Translations under genes and position numbers: made by a program
Part shown: positions 45,580-55,873 of the stretch, piece by piece
Layout of the letters: each line of letters opens with the position of its first letter
How positions within the stretch are numbered: the first letter of the stretch is position 1
The notes under the pieces: generated by a model
Seen by the model: the letters and a program-made list of their open reading frames with translations, nothing else
The model's database searches: none
Told to the model about the DNA's origin: nothing
DNA from: Ophiostoma sp. CBS 140.51
Lineage: Eukaryota > Ascomycota > Sordariomycetes > Ophiostomatales > Ophiostomataceae
Assembly: GCA_029298735.1 (NCBI GenBank)
Contig: JANSLP010000165.1
Location: 1 to 64,000 of the forward strand
Direction: 5' to 3'
DNA: 64,000 nt

Positions 45580-46350
45580 TCAAACAGCCTCGGCGATCAT
45601 CTTGGCCGCGTCCGCAGGCCCACGCAAGTACCGCTCCTCTGCCGTCTTCCAGTTGATGATCTTCCAGATGTTCTCGACATAGGCCGCCTTGCCGTTCAGG
45701 TACTGCAGGTAGTAGGCATGCTCCCACATGTCGACGCCCAGGATGGGGATCTCGCCGCCGACGGGTGGATCCTGGTCCTTGGTAGTCACAATGCGGAGGC
45801 CCGTGGCCGGCTCTAGGACCAGCCAGCCCCAGCCACTACCCTTGATACCCAGCAGTGCCGTCGAAAAGGCCTTCTTGAAGTTGTCGACGTTACCCCACGT
45901 CTGGTTGATATCTTTGACCAAGGTCGGGGCGGCGGTACCCGAAGGGTCGGACTCCGGGTTGCCGGCCGGGGCCAGGTTACGCCAGAACAAGGAGTGGTTG
46001 ATGTGACCACCGCCATTGAAACGAATGGCCTCCTGGAGAGACACTTGGGTAGCCGCATCGCCGGCTGCGACGGCTGTGGTCAGTGACTGCAGCGCCTTAT
46101 TGAGGTTGTCGACATAGGCTTGGTGGTGCCGCTTATGGTGCAGCTCCATGATCTGGGCCGAGATACTGGGCTCAAGCGCCTATTAGGGAGAGCAGAGACA
46201 TAGCAGTCAGTACATGGTATTGTACGCGTGGCCAACACACGCCGACAATGGATCAAGGAGAAAAGGACGGGGCGGGGGCCGGCTCTTGATGACCGGGCTT
46301 ACATTGTAGGCGTACGGCAGGGCCGGCAGAGAGTATGTTTTGGCAGACAT
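45580..46350 (-). CDS. Mn/Fe-type superoxide dismutase, probably cytosolic
   Basis: Two exons, complement(46303..46350, 45580..46179), encode 215 aa. The 123-nt intron (GTAAGC...CTAATAG) joins SLPALPYAYN to ALEPSISAQIM. Metal ligands lie in MELHHKRHHQAY, GGGHINHSLFW and GVDMWEHAYYLQYLN (D-x-x-x-H), with the classical GSGWGWLV motif. The enzyme converts superoxide to peroxide and oxygen. The protein starts directly with MSAKTYSLPALPYAY and has no presequence, so it looks like the cytosolic/extra-mitochondrial MnSOD branch found in many filamentous fungi (the group that includes the Aspergillus allergen Asp f 6). Mn rather than Fe is inferred from this branch. The length is normal. Confidence 0.93.
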
Positions 46351-47114
46351 AATATTGGCGGAGGAAAAGGGCAAGAATTTTGGTGTTCTTGTCTGTTCAG
46401 GGGAGGGTAGAATGGTACGATGGGGAATTTACGGCAAGACAAAGGACCGAGAGATAGGTGGATTGAAGCATAAAAAGTGATGATAAGTGTGAGGAATAGA
46501 GTGGATAGGATGGAAGGAAGGAAGAGAAAAAGAGAAGATGAGAAGACACAGCAGAGGGCTTGTGCGTGAAGCAGCCCCAATGCCACCATCAAGGGCATGC
46601 ATCGAAGCATACCGACCCTTGCCGAACCCCATCCCTTTCCAGATCATAGATGGCAATGAGGGGCATCCGACAGCATCCGCACATAATTTTTGTTGGCCAT
46701 CGCGACTTCGTAGGTTCAGAATGCTGGATACACCTCTTTGGCCACCGACTAGGGCGGTTTCTGTTGAGTGGAGTGACTTGACTTTGCTAGTAATTTTGGT
46801 GTGGCCACAAGTACCATATTCTCTCGCAAACTTGCTCAAACTGTTTCTGGCTAATGACCATCGTCGCCCAATTGGTAGTGACGGTGGTGGAAAGTCTGTA
46901 TGTGACGAGGTTGGTAAAGGACTGCACTCCGTATGCACTTCCGTTAAGATGCAGTGGGCGCCTACATTGCCCACGTTTGGTGTCAAAACTCGCGTCATTG
47001 CATCCATCTGCTTCATTCCCACCAGTCTGTCTGCCAACTTTCTCATCCTTGTTCTCTATTGTCCTACCCCGATAAAAAGAAATAAAAAATCAAACAAGAT
47101 ATACTATCATCAGA
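46351..47114. promoter_or_regulatory. Divergent promoter region, SOD / 177-aa orphan
   Basis: Contains both 5' regions. A near-copy of the TACGGAGTA motif (CACTCCGTA) lies at 46925-46933. Long frames on both strands (46429-47046 minus, 46538-47125 plus) overlap each other and show no protein features. Confidence 0.35.
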
Positions 47115-47708
47115 ATGTGCGGTGACGAGTTGCCTGCGTCTTCGTATGCCCACCGGTTCGGCGCTCTTGCAATCATGAGCCCGCCAATCTCTCCCTCTTC
47201 ATCTGCAGCACCTTCTGCGTCCTCTTCTCGAGCAGTATCGAGGGCAACAAGTCCCGATAGCATGAGCACGTTGTCAGGAAGCATTACCTTTTTCAACGAT
47301 ACCGACCACGACTGCCAAGTGGCCACACACGTTCGCTTCTCCCCGGCAGGGGCGTTGCCAGCAGGAGGGTGTTCGTGTCTTCTCCTGAGCATCCAGTGAG
47401 TTTCTCTCTTTACCGGCTTATGTGCCACAAACTCTAATCAACTAACAATTTGCAGTGATTTTGGAGATGTAAGGATCGAAATGCCGGGCGCACTGACCAC
47501 TGCGACTTGCGGGCCCGTCTTGCATCGGTTGAGAGAGCCGCTTCACTTGCACGTGGGCGAAGACCGACACGGAAACAAGGGGATCATTGGACGGCGTGTA
47601 ACTATGTACCGTGCACCGCTTCCAGGATGCAATCGGACACCGGGCACGGCGCTGTCAGAAGGCATTGTGGGATTTAATAGCCTGCCGAGGACTGAAGCAT
47701 CGCTGTAG
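47115..47708 (+). CDS. Orphan 177-aa protein, two exons
   Basis: Join(47115..47395, 47456..47708) encodes 177 aa. The 60-nt intron has GTGAGT, CTAAC and TGCAG, phase 2, joining CSCLLLSI to HDFGDVRIEM. The N-terminal ~50 residues are Ser/Pro/Ala-rich. The rest reads like a small folded domain: GSITFFNDTDHDCQVATHVR, SIHDFGDVRIEMPG, LREPLHLHVGEDRHG and GRRVTMYRAPLPGCNRTPG. No signal peptide or membrane segment is present. The classical intron with exact phase and the continuous sense on both sides support a real gene; I do not recognise the family. It is divergent from the SOD gene with a shared 764-bp upstream region. Confidence 0.65.
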
Positions 47709-48799
47709 CATGAGAGGGAAGGAGAAAGAGGCGTTTGGGATATCATGTGTTCATGCTTGTCCAGCGTATTATCAATCCGCATCATTATCTAATTCTATTA
47801 TTTTAATACTCTCCTCACCTTTTCTGCGCCTCATTGAACTTTCGTTTCCGGACGGCTGCCGGCACGGGCAACCTAGCTGACCGAGGGCGTAGCTGGATAT
47901 TGCGGCCGAGCAACCTGCAGCCCAATTAGGAGACACGACTGGCATGGACAACACAGCATGGCAATCTTTTCGTACTTCGCTTTCCCAGTGCATCGGCTGC
48001 CCTGCTTCCTGCATGTGGGCGACGGAGGGAATATATTTTCCCAGACAAGCAACGCGGTGCGTTCCTAGCTAGAAATGGACCTGTGAGCTGTATAAATTTC
48101 TACAATATCACCCGGTTAATTCGCCCGGTGACCGTCCAATTGGGCCGTCTTGGTAGCAGTTCACAGAAGGAACTTGGCAATATTCCTTTATCTTCGTTTT
48201 GTCCCTTCAGGTAAAAAAAGGTAAATGATTCTACCAGTGGCATTGGAGCAGCAAAAAAGGAGGGGGACCACAAACAAACACATATTTAAATATGTATAAT
48301 TTTTTCTTACTCCGAGAAAAAAACAAATCCGTACTTTAACAATTAAATAAGAAAAGATTTTTGTTTTCGATTTTGAAAAACCACCCGCTCCCCAACAAAA
48401 TCCCAGCCAGGCACGGAACAAGACTTCGTACAACCTATATCATGACGGAGTATAGCCTGCCAAAGTGCTGTCAAATTACATGTCCGATATCATCTCCTTT
48501 TAACCTAATCAACGGACCCCCAAAAGAAGCTCTTAACTTATCTTCTTATCAATTCTTCGCACCGGGCGATGTAAAAATTGAATGGCACCGAGCAAGATAG
48601 ATGGCTATGGATTGCACGGCCAGTTTCCAAGCTCTTTGGATGTATATATTCAAGGGTGCTCCATCGCCAGTCTTGGCATGATGGACTATGATGGTTCCTG
48701 TTCTGTCGTGGTGTCGATGATTTTTCACCCCCCTTTTGGTGCTCTTTCTGCCCCGTTGCCCTCACACTCGTTAAAGATAGACTTCGACAGAAATTGGCC
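47709..48799. other. Intergenic region upstream of FAD oxidase
   Basis: No gene supported. A/T-rich sequence at 48280-48370 and a TACGGAGTA-like copy (GACGGAGTA at 48444-48452) lie before the FAD oxidase gene. Confidence 0.4.
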
Positions 48800-50780
48800 A
48801 TGAAGCTGTCCTTTGGCCTCCTCACGGCCGCTGCGGCCGGCAGCCTGGCATCGCCAGCCTTGCCCCATTTTCCGCGTGCAAACACGACTACGTGTAAGTG
48901 CTATGCCGACCAGCCCTGTTGGCCGACGGATTCTCGGTGGCAGGCCCTCAACCAAGCCGTGCAAGGCCGCTTGACCAAGTTTGTGCCGCCGGCCGCCGCC
49001 TGTTACCCGACATACGGTAATGCCTCAACAGCCAACGCGGACGCGTGTTCCGCCATCACAGCAAACTGGACCAACGCTAACTGGATGTACGTGAACTGGA
49101 ACGCTGGGATTGTTGTTTCTTTCTCTTCTTCTTCTTTCTTCACCCCTCTTCTCCCTGCTCATACTGACATCCACAGTGTCGACCAGACGGCCCAGACGTT
49201 CTCCAACTTTTGGAGTAATGACTCGTGCTCAGCCGGCGCTGACAAGTGTGGAAACACCTGCACCCAAGGCTTGTCACCGTCCATGATCGTTACGGCCAAT
49301 AATCAATTCGACGTCCAGGTCAGCGTCAACTTTGCACGCATCCAGAACCTGCGCCTCGTCATCCGCAATACGGGCCATGACTACCTGGGCCGCTCGACTG
49401 GCTTCGGCTCGCTGACACTCAACACGCACCACCTCAACAACATCCAGTTCTTGAAGTCCTACACAGGGCCCGGAAACTATGCGGGGGGTGCCGTCAAGGT
49501 TGGTGCGGGCGTGCTGTTCCGCGACCTCTATCCAGCGGCCAAAGCAGAGGGAGTCGATATTGTTGGTGCCGAGTCTCTGGTCAGTATCTTTAATTTTGTG
49601 TCTTTCCATTTCCCCACTTGTGCTCAGCTGACTCAAAACTCCTGAAAGACGGTAGGTATCGCTGGTGGTTATGTTCAAGGAGGTGGCCACAGTCCCTTGA
49701 GTGGATTGTACGGCTTGGGTGAGTGGTTTTATGCTGTCGCCTCCTTAATCTTTCTCATCTCCATGACCTTCCCGACTGACGCCGTTCCTCTACGTAGCTG
49801 CCGACAATGTGCTTGCTTTTGACGCCATCCTGGCCTCCGGTAAACAGGTGCAGATTAACAGCGAGAATAACTCTGACCTGTTTTGGGCTCTCAAGGGTGG
49901 CGGTCCGGGTACCTTTGCCGCCATCACAGCCGTGACTGTCAAAACGCACCCGACCGTGGCCTGTACTGGTGCCACACTCAGCATCGCCTATGGCCAGACC
50001 AACTTCTCAAAGGCGGTGGCTGCCTTCCACGACCTGACACCTACCTTTGTTGACGCCGGCCTCTATGTGGCGTACACAGTGACCAAGACGCGCGGTCTCA
50101 ATGTTCAGCCATTTGTGGCGCCCAACACCACTGTTGACCAGTTCAACACAATTGTGGCGCCGCTTGTGTCGCAGCTGGTGGCGCTCAACGTCACCTACAC
50201 CCTGGGCAAGGCAACGTCATACCCAACATTTGATGACCTGTACCATGCACTGTTCTCGACTGCCGTCGACGGCGGCGGTGGCAGCCCGCTACTGAGCGGT
50301 CGGTTGATCAGCAAAGATGATATGACTAAGAGCGGCGCTGCTATCAACAGCGCCATTAGCAACCTGGTCGACGCCGGCCACACTTTTGTCGGTGTCGCCG
50401 TGAACCCGGGCCACGCGGTGCCCGATCCGGATGCGTCCGTCAGTGCTGTTCACCCCGTGTGGCGCAACGCCGCCACCTCAACCTTCTGGGAGTTTGAACC
50501 ACCAGCATGCCTCGACGAGGCTGGCCGCCAACAGGCGCTGCAGAATCTTACCCAGCTGGGCGATGCACTGCGCAAGGCGTCTCCAGGGAGCGCCGTCTAC
50601 GCCAACGAGGGCGACGTCAATGAGCCCAACTGGCAGCAGGCATTCTGGGGCGCAAACTACAAGAAGCTCTATGATATCAAGGTCAAGTACGACCCAACCG
50701 GCGTCTTTTGGGTCCCGGCGACGCCTGGTGCCGAGCTTTGGACGTTGGTCGACGAGAAGCAGCTCTGCAAATCATCGTAA
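48800..50780 (+). CDS. Secreted FAD-linked oxidase, BBE/PCMH family
   Basis: Four exons, join(48800..49086, 49177..49579, 49649..49718, 49798..50780), encode 580 aa with consistent phases. The signal peptide is MKLSFGLLTAAAAGSLASPA; an in-frame TTG two codons earlier is not a eukaryotic start. The FAD-binding PCMH region has LRLVIRNTGHDYLGRSTG, whose His is the usual 8-alpha-histidyl-FAD site, then GIAGGYVQGGGHSPLSGLYG and DLFWALKGGGPGTFAAITAV. The C-terminal BBE motif is YANEGDVNEPNWQQAFWGAN with YDPTGVFWV. The second flavin-linking Cys of bicovalent members is absent at the GGGHSPLS position. Family members oxidise sugars, alcohols or secondary metabolites and release peroxide; the substrate is unknown. 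Several N-glycosylation sequons fit secretion. Intron 1 is 90 nt without stops, and intron 2 has an unusual GTCAGT donor. Confidence 0.88.
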
Positions 50781-52307
50781 GCGCGGTCGAGGAATGATGC
50801 AAACACGAAACGATGTCTCTTTGGGTAAAAGAATAGGTATTGCAGTGTGTTGTTGTTGATAAAAAGAGTTAGGCGGTGCTTTCTTGGTTGCTTCTCTTGA
50901 TCGGTAGACATTTTTGTTCTTGTTGTTAGGCAGTGTTTTGTGGATGTTTCCGTGACGATTGAGAAGGCGTGCGTCGATGTCCTCTTTCCTGATTTATACG
51001 TGGAGCAAGCCTGATAGACGAACGCTCGTATAATTTATTTATTTCTCGCAAGCGGGGGCTCCTTCCGTCCAGACACGATTTTTCACTATTGCGAAATTCA
51101 CCAATTTCTCCCCAGTCTCAAATATCACGGACTTTTTCAACTTTCGTCTTTTCTCCCACCATCCCAACCTACCCACCGTGGACAAGAAAGTATTATCGTC
51201 GCAACACCACTCAAGCAAGCGATCAAAGGCTACGACAACCGCCACACGTCGAACACCGAGATAGATCTCGAACACGCCCGGCGCAAATGGACGCCGGCAT
51301 TCGATAAAGTCTGTGATGCCTTTGACGCTACGATGGAGCATTGCTGCGAGATCCTCACCGAGTAGCTCATATGTTTCCAAAAAGAAAAAGCAGTCATCTT
51401 TGCCGACATGGTCAAGACAGTGGGAGAAGAGCGCGCACATATGGCATTCGACGAGATGCTGAACGACCTTATGCCACCAAGCCAGCGGCGGTTGATTGTG
51501 TTAATCGGAGTCGATAGAACGCCCGTCCCGGAGCCGACGAGTGTCCCAGCTTCACCGACAATCTCCGAGACAAGTGTCGCCGACACGTGCGCGGCTGCTG
51601 TGACCACCACTTTTCTTGCCTCTGGCATCAAAGCACCGATGGTATTAACTCGGTGCTTGATAATCTTGACATTAACGCCCCGGCTGTACAGGCATCGGCA
51701 CAACAACACAAATAGCTAATGTCGTCTTTTTTTGCGCCTCACACGTTTGCGCAGCGTGTGGTCGACGGGAGAGGGCTCACATGTCCAACGAAAGTCTCCA
51801 GGAGAAAACTGCCAAACACGCTGCCAAGCGGAGACTCGATCGACGGCCGGGAGTAAGTTGGAGTCCAGTCAAGGCCAACGGAAGAAGCCGAAGACGATGC
51901 CAGCCACGACGAAGACTTTTGCCGTCAAAGCTGAGAAAAACGACATCGGGATCATCCCAATTGTTGACGATGATGACAGCGTGATGATGTTCGCGGATGA
52001 CGACTTTGAACTCGATGACTCGGATTCGAGCTCGTCGGTGATGATAGACTAGGGCGTGTTTAAAACTATGAGCCAGACGCACCGTATTAGTCTACAATTC
52101 CGGTGCCCTGGAGTGTCCATGGTGTTTGCTTTGTTCTTGTTGTTTGTATATTATACTAGGAAGACTGATTATTGTTTGGGGCTATGGGTATGAGTGTATC
52201 TCAAATAACATGTTGCGAATATTTAGAAAAAAGAGGTAATTGAATGTAATTAGAGCGAAAACAACCGACATTCATCAGTCAAAGAAGTAAGTAATGCACA
52301 CAATTTT
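50781..52307. other. Intergenic region with gene remnant
   Basis: Apart from the remnant described separately at 51192-52052, I see only 3' UTR-like T-rich sequence after the FAD oxidase and A/T-rich sequence at 52140-52300 beyond the 2EXR gene stop. Confidence 0.4.
51192..52052 (+). pseudogene. Decayed gene remnant with stop and frameshifts
   Basis: Coding-like segments follow one another on the plus strand in different frames. First, IIVATPLKQAIKGYDNRHTS, then NTEIDLEHARRKWTPAFDKV and CDAFDATMEHCCEILTE run into TAG at 51363-51365. The same frame then continues KEKAVIFADMVKTVGEERAH and MAFDEMLNDLMPPSQRR. A second frame carries INSVLDNLDINAPAVQASAQ (51644-51715), ending in TAG. A third carries PTEEAEDDASHDEDF near 51884. 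A fourth segment ends the region with an acidic tail, PIVDDDDSVMMFADDDFELD, stopping at 52052. The pattern fits a formerly intact helical protein with an acidic C-terminus that has lost its frame. No family is recognised. A rapidly spliced real gene is less likely because I find no suitable GT/AG sites at the breaks. Confidence 0.4.
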
Positions 52308-53552
52308 TCACTCGTCTTCGGCTACAAGCACACGCACGCCACGGAACTGGCATGCCTGTGCTGCGTCAAGCTGCTGTGCGCGAATGGCCGTACCGAGGGC
52401 CTGGCCAAACATGAAGGCTGGATGCCGTTCACTCCAGCCAAGTTGCTCCAGGTCGAACACTTCCCGATAGACCCTGTCGACACCCCAGATAACATCGGGG
52501 TCTCGAGAGTTTTTTTCATCAATGTTGCTTATGCCTTCTCCACACTCGGCATCGTCTATGATAGGAGAGTTAAGCCTCGTGTAGAGGTGACGGCGATGCA
52601 GTATTAAGTTCTTTGCGCGTATGGTCGGCCGGGCACAGTCCTGACACCGGCCCGGACAGTAGTCGACAAGGTATAGCAACTCCAGGCCACGATGAAGTGT
52701 GCAAGCCAGCATGGCCATCTCCTCAGCCGCGAGTGGACCGCTCATGTCAACGAAGCTCATCGTCTGGGAGGCATCAATCGCGACACGGTGTGCATTTCTC
52801 AAAGCCTCTGCCATATCATCACTCCACTGGACATCGAGCAGTCCCATAGGGCCATCTTCGGCATCCTGTCTGCTTGTGAACTCGGGTTGGGTGGCGATGT
52901 TCTTTGGCTGAAGAGAGCAGCTTTGGCATGCTGAGTGCGATGGGGAGGGTTGTGACGGAACTTCGGTGACTGTGGCTGATGTTTTTGATACGGCATCGCC
53001 TTGCTGCGGCAGCAGACAAAGATGCAGCACATCTGTTTGGTTGTTGTATTGAATGCGGCGGTCTGGCCCCGGAAGATATATTGTGTTAACTGCGTCGTCG
53101 AGCACGGCAACAGGTGGAATTAGGTTTTTTCCTCCTGCCCGGACGCTCGTTAAGGACGTGGCCGCAAACGCGTCAAAACATGCTGCCCCGAGGGCCATCT
53201 TCCACCAGTACATGGACGGATCCCGGCGTGATCGTATTGCCAATCTGGAGTTGTTGTCGAGTTGGCTTTCAGCGCTAAAGTGGGCATCGAAAAAGACGGT
53301 ATCTTTGAATTTGTTGTATCGCATTATTGCTTCCTCTGATACCGCTGTGCTCCCAGAATTCATCGTTCGAGAAAAGGCCCTCTGTGCCCGGCTCCATTCT
53401 TGAATGCTTTCGACATTGCCATCGTCAGAAACTGAGGCCGGAAGGCATAGATCGAACAAGTGCATCGATGGTGACGATACAGCTGCTTCCCATACGCAGA
53501 GACGCAACTCGGCCGGTAGCTTTGAAAATTGGGGGAAGCAGGGTTCCTCCAT
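52308..53552 (-). CDS. 2EXR-domain protein
   Basis: A single exon encodes 414 aa. The N-terminus FPQFSKLPAELRLCVWEAAV is the 2EXR motif (F-x-x-F-x-x-LP-x-ELR-x-x-IW), a short module very abundant in filamentous ascomycetes and related to F-box-like sequences. The middle holds AVLDDAVNTIYLPGPDRRIQ and HRVAIDASQTMSFVDM. Two Cys-x-x-Cys pairs occur (CQSCSLQ and CPGRCQDC). The C-terminal part has DVIWGVDRVYREVFDLEQLG, also typical of the family. Function is unknown for the family. No signal peptide or membrane segment is seen. The gene is monoexonic as is common for 2EXR proteins. Confidence 0.8.
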   Translation of the reverse strand: MEEPCFPQFSKLPAELRLCVWEAAVSSPSMHLFDLCLPASVSDDGNVESIQEWSRAQRAFSRTMNSGSTAVSEEAIMRYNKFKDTVFFDAHFSAESQLDNNSRLAIRSRRDPSMYWWKMALGAACFDAFAATSLTSVRAGGKNLIPPVAVLDDAVNTIYLPGPDRRIQYNNQTDVLHLCLLPQQGDAVSKTSATVTEVPSQPSPSHSACQSCSLQPKNIATQPEFTSRQDAEDGPMGLLDVQWSDDMAEALRNAHRVAIDASQTMSFVDMSGPLAAEEMAMLACTLHRGLELLYLVDYCPGRCQDCARPTIRAKNLILHRRHLYTRLNSPIIDDAECGEGISNIDEKNSRDPDVIWGVDRVYREVFDLEQLGWSERHPAFMFGQALGTAIRAQQLDAAQACQFRGVRVLVAEDE

Positions 53553-54988
53553 TGCGGTCGATGTGAATTTAGTCGTTGCTAGTCGTCAATCAAGCCGAAC
53601 AGAAAAAAATGGCATGCAATGGTTCAGCTCGAAAAGTGTGTTTAAAAAATCACAAAATCAGTGAAAAATATACAATAATGGTATCACATTGGAAGGAGAA
53701 ATACCTATCTCCATATAGCTGAGAGGGCATGAGCACTCAAGACACCGTTTATCTTTATGTCTTGTTCCTACCGTGTATTTGGCATAATTATTGCCACGAC
53801 ATGTCTCTTTTCACTGGACTATGTCGGCGCCTAGAAAGTCCTTCCTTGCTACCTGCTAAAAAAAAGACAAGAGAAAGTACACAGTAGGAAGCGAATCTGT
53901 GTGGACCACGACCCCCAGCAAGGCCCAGTAGAAAGGATGGCCAGGATGGGATGGAGGATGCAGAATCTCACCTGGTTCAGATTGGCCGCTTAGAATGACA
54001 GGAGCGCCAACAACACACACAACATTTACGGCCAGGCCTTTATTCTACTTGCAAAGTGCAGTTGGGGGAACATTGTTGGTGTTTTCGGTCTATTGACAAT
54101 CTGCCACTTCGCGAATCCTGGCACCCTGCCAGCCTGCATCATCAAACATATGAACACATCGAGGCGCTCCGAGAGTTGGTGCCAGTAAAATCTTGAGTCT
54201 GAGAAGTGTGTTGCATCTAAAGCAGCCCTATGAGAGAAGAGCCCAGAACAAGTAAGGGCATTTCGATTTTTGAAGGGCTGTGGCAACGACGATAGGGCCT
54301 CCTTCCTCCATTTTCAGCCTCATTCGTCTGACTTCGTCTGACAGCGGATTGTTCCCTCCGCCCGTCCTAACCAATACTTACAATTTTAAAAATCGCCGCC
54401 CATCCTGCCAGCTTACTACTACAAGGGCTGACATGCACCCTGTACGCCGGCTGTGTTGAAACTGGCATCATTTTGTTTGCACGGCCGGTCACCGGCCAAG
54501 GTTGGATTGGCTTGGCTGTGCCTAGAGGATTTTGGCGGAGCGCCTACCAACTGTGTTGTATGACAGGGCGAAAAAAAGGGAGAGCAAGCCATACACCGAA
54601 CTGAGGTTGACCACGTCCGAGAGAACCATCTCCATCATCACACCCGCCGTTTTCACCGTAATAGGAGGTTGTGTGACGACGAAAGACGCGAAATGCCATG
54701 TATGGATATGCTGGACGTTTGAGGAAGCATCGTGGCGTGGCGGCTGACGACTGGCAGAAAAAAGAGAAGTGCAACTATTATTCATAATTTTGGGCGGATG
54801 TAAGCGATGACTGTGCCCAAGTCTCCTGTGAAGTAGGTTACGATTCTTGGTATCCTAATCTAAACTGATAATAACACGCCCTGATGCCGCTGATGCCAAA
54901 CTGCCCAATACAATGTAAAAAGATATCTTCAACGCCTTGACTGTGGCTTCGACTACCACACCAGTAAGATACATCTGCAGCCTTTCCC
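53553..54988. other. Intergenic region, 2EXR / dcp1
   Basis: Holds the 2EXR promoter (right of 53552) and the dcp1 3' UTR (left of 54989). Short frames at 54522-54785 overlap on both strands and look non-coding. Nothing else recognised. Confidence 0.4.
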
Positions 54989-55873
54989 TTACAGCCCTTC
55001 TTGTGCCACGCCGTGCCCCGCTGTCTGCCCAAGCACCATGGCCATCACCTCCTTGACGCTCGGCTGTGGCCCAACCGCTGTTGTCGCTATTCCATCTGGG
55101 TTGATCCCCTGCGCCGTCAAGGCCATCTTGGACACCATCGATGCGGCATTCAGGATCTCCGCTGTGTCTGAAAGCCGCGATGTGCCCAGCGTCTGTTGCA
55201 TTGATTCATGGATCGCCTGCCACCGACGCACCACCACGTTGGGGTCGAACACAGGTCCATTAGTTCCTGACCCGCTGCCTGTCGTGCCGTTACCGTGAAT
55301 CCACAGACCGAGCACTTGGGGTGCATTCGCCCCATTTGTGCCGTCAGGTCCTGCCGTCACCGCTGTCTCGTCCTCGATGCCGAGCGTGATCAGGCCTTCC
55401 ATCACTTCGGCCGCGCTGACTCGCGCCAGGTCCACCACTACGTTCATGAGCCCCTTGCGGTTAAGCACAAACACACATGCTCGCGGGAAAGCGTATTGTT
55501 CCAGTACCAGTGGTTCTTGCTCGCACAGAAACAGTGTGCCCTCGATCTGTGGGTCAGCCTTGATCCAGCCGCTTGTTTCGCTGTTGAATGCGTAGACAAC
55601 GGAGCTGGCCGCGACGGCCTCAATGCTCCGGATTGTCGGCTCGTAGCATCGCAGGACACGCAGATTCATATCGTCAATCGTCTCTATCGCCCCATGGACG
55701 TCTGGTAGGTTCCGGATCTCCGCCGAAGGTCCATTGTTGTCGTAGTCCTCTTGCTGTTGCTGTTGCTGGTGTGGTTGCTGCTGATGCTGATGCTGGTGCT
55801 GCCCGTCGTGTTGTTGTGACTGCTGCGCATCGTACTGCTGCGACTTTTGTCTCCTATGCGCTTTACGCGGCAT
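54989..55873 (-). CDS. dcp1: Dcp1, mRNA decapping activator
   Basis: A single exon encodes 294 aa from ATG 55873 (MPRKAHRRQKSQQYDAQQSQ), the conserved start of filamentous fungal Dcp1; the frame is open upstream but without an ATG. A Gln/His-rich linker (~15-45) precedes the EVH1-like fold: MNLRVLRCYEPTIRSIEAVA, VVYAFNSETSGWIKADPQIE, GTLFLCEQEPLVLEQYAFPR, ACVFVLNRKGLMNVVVDLAR and VLGLWIHGNG. Dcp1 binds and activates Dcp2, which removes the 5' cap in P-bodies. The C-terminal part (IAESMQQ-like helix, SVKEVMAMVLGQTAGHG) is less conserved. The gene is divergent from the OCRL-like gene, with 1.1 kb between the ATGs; a GTACGTCGTAC copy lies at 55965-55975, about 92 nt upstream of the ATG. Confidence 0.9.
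   Translation of the reverse strand: MPRKAHRRQKSQQYDAQQSQQHDGQHQHQHQQQPHQQQQQQEDYDNNGPSAEIRNLPDVHGAIETIDDMNLRVLRCYEPTIRSIEAVAASSVVYAFNSETSGWIKADPQIEGTLFLCEQEPLVLEQYAFPRACVFVLNRKGLMNVVVDLARVSAAEVMEGLITLGIEDETAVTAGPDGTNGANAPQVLGLWIHGNGTTGSGSGTNGPVFDPNVVVRRWQAIHESMQQTLGTSRLSDTAEILNAASMVSKMALTAQGINPDGIATTAVGPQPSVKEVMAMVLGQTAGHGVAQEGL

Noticed and set aside
46429..47125. Long overlapping frames on both strands in the SOD upstream region
   Set aside because: Both cover the same promoter DNA, neither has a recognisable domain, and the SOD and orphan genes explain the layout.
51230..51709. 159-aa minus-strand frame over the gene remnant
   Set aside because: No family features; the plus strand has the more protein-like segments, so this is probably an antisense shadow.
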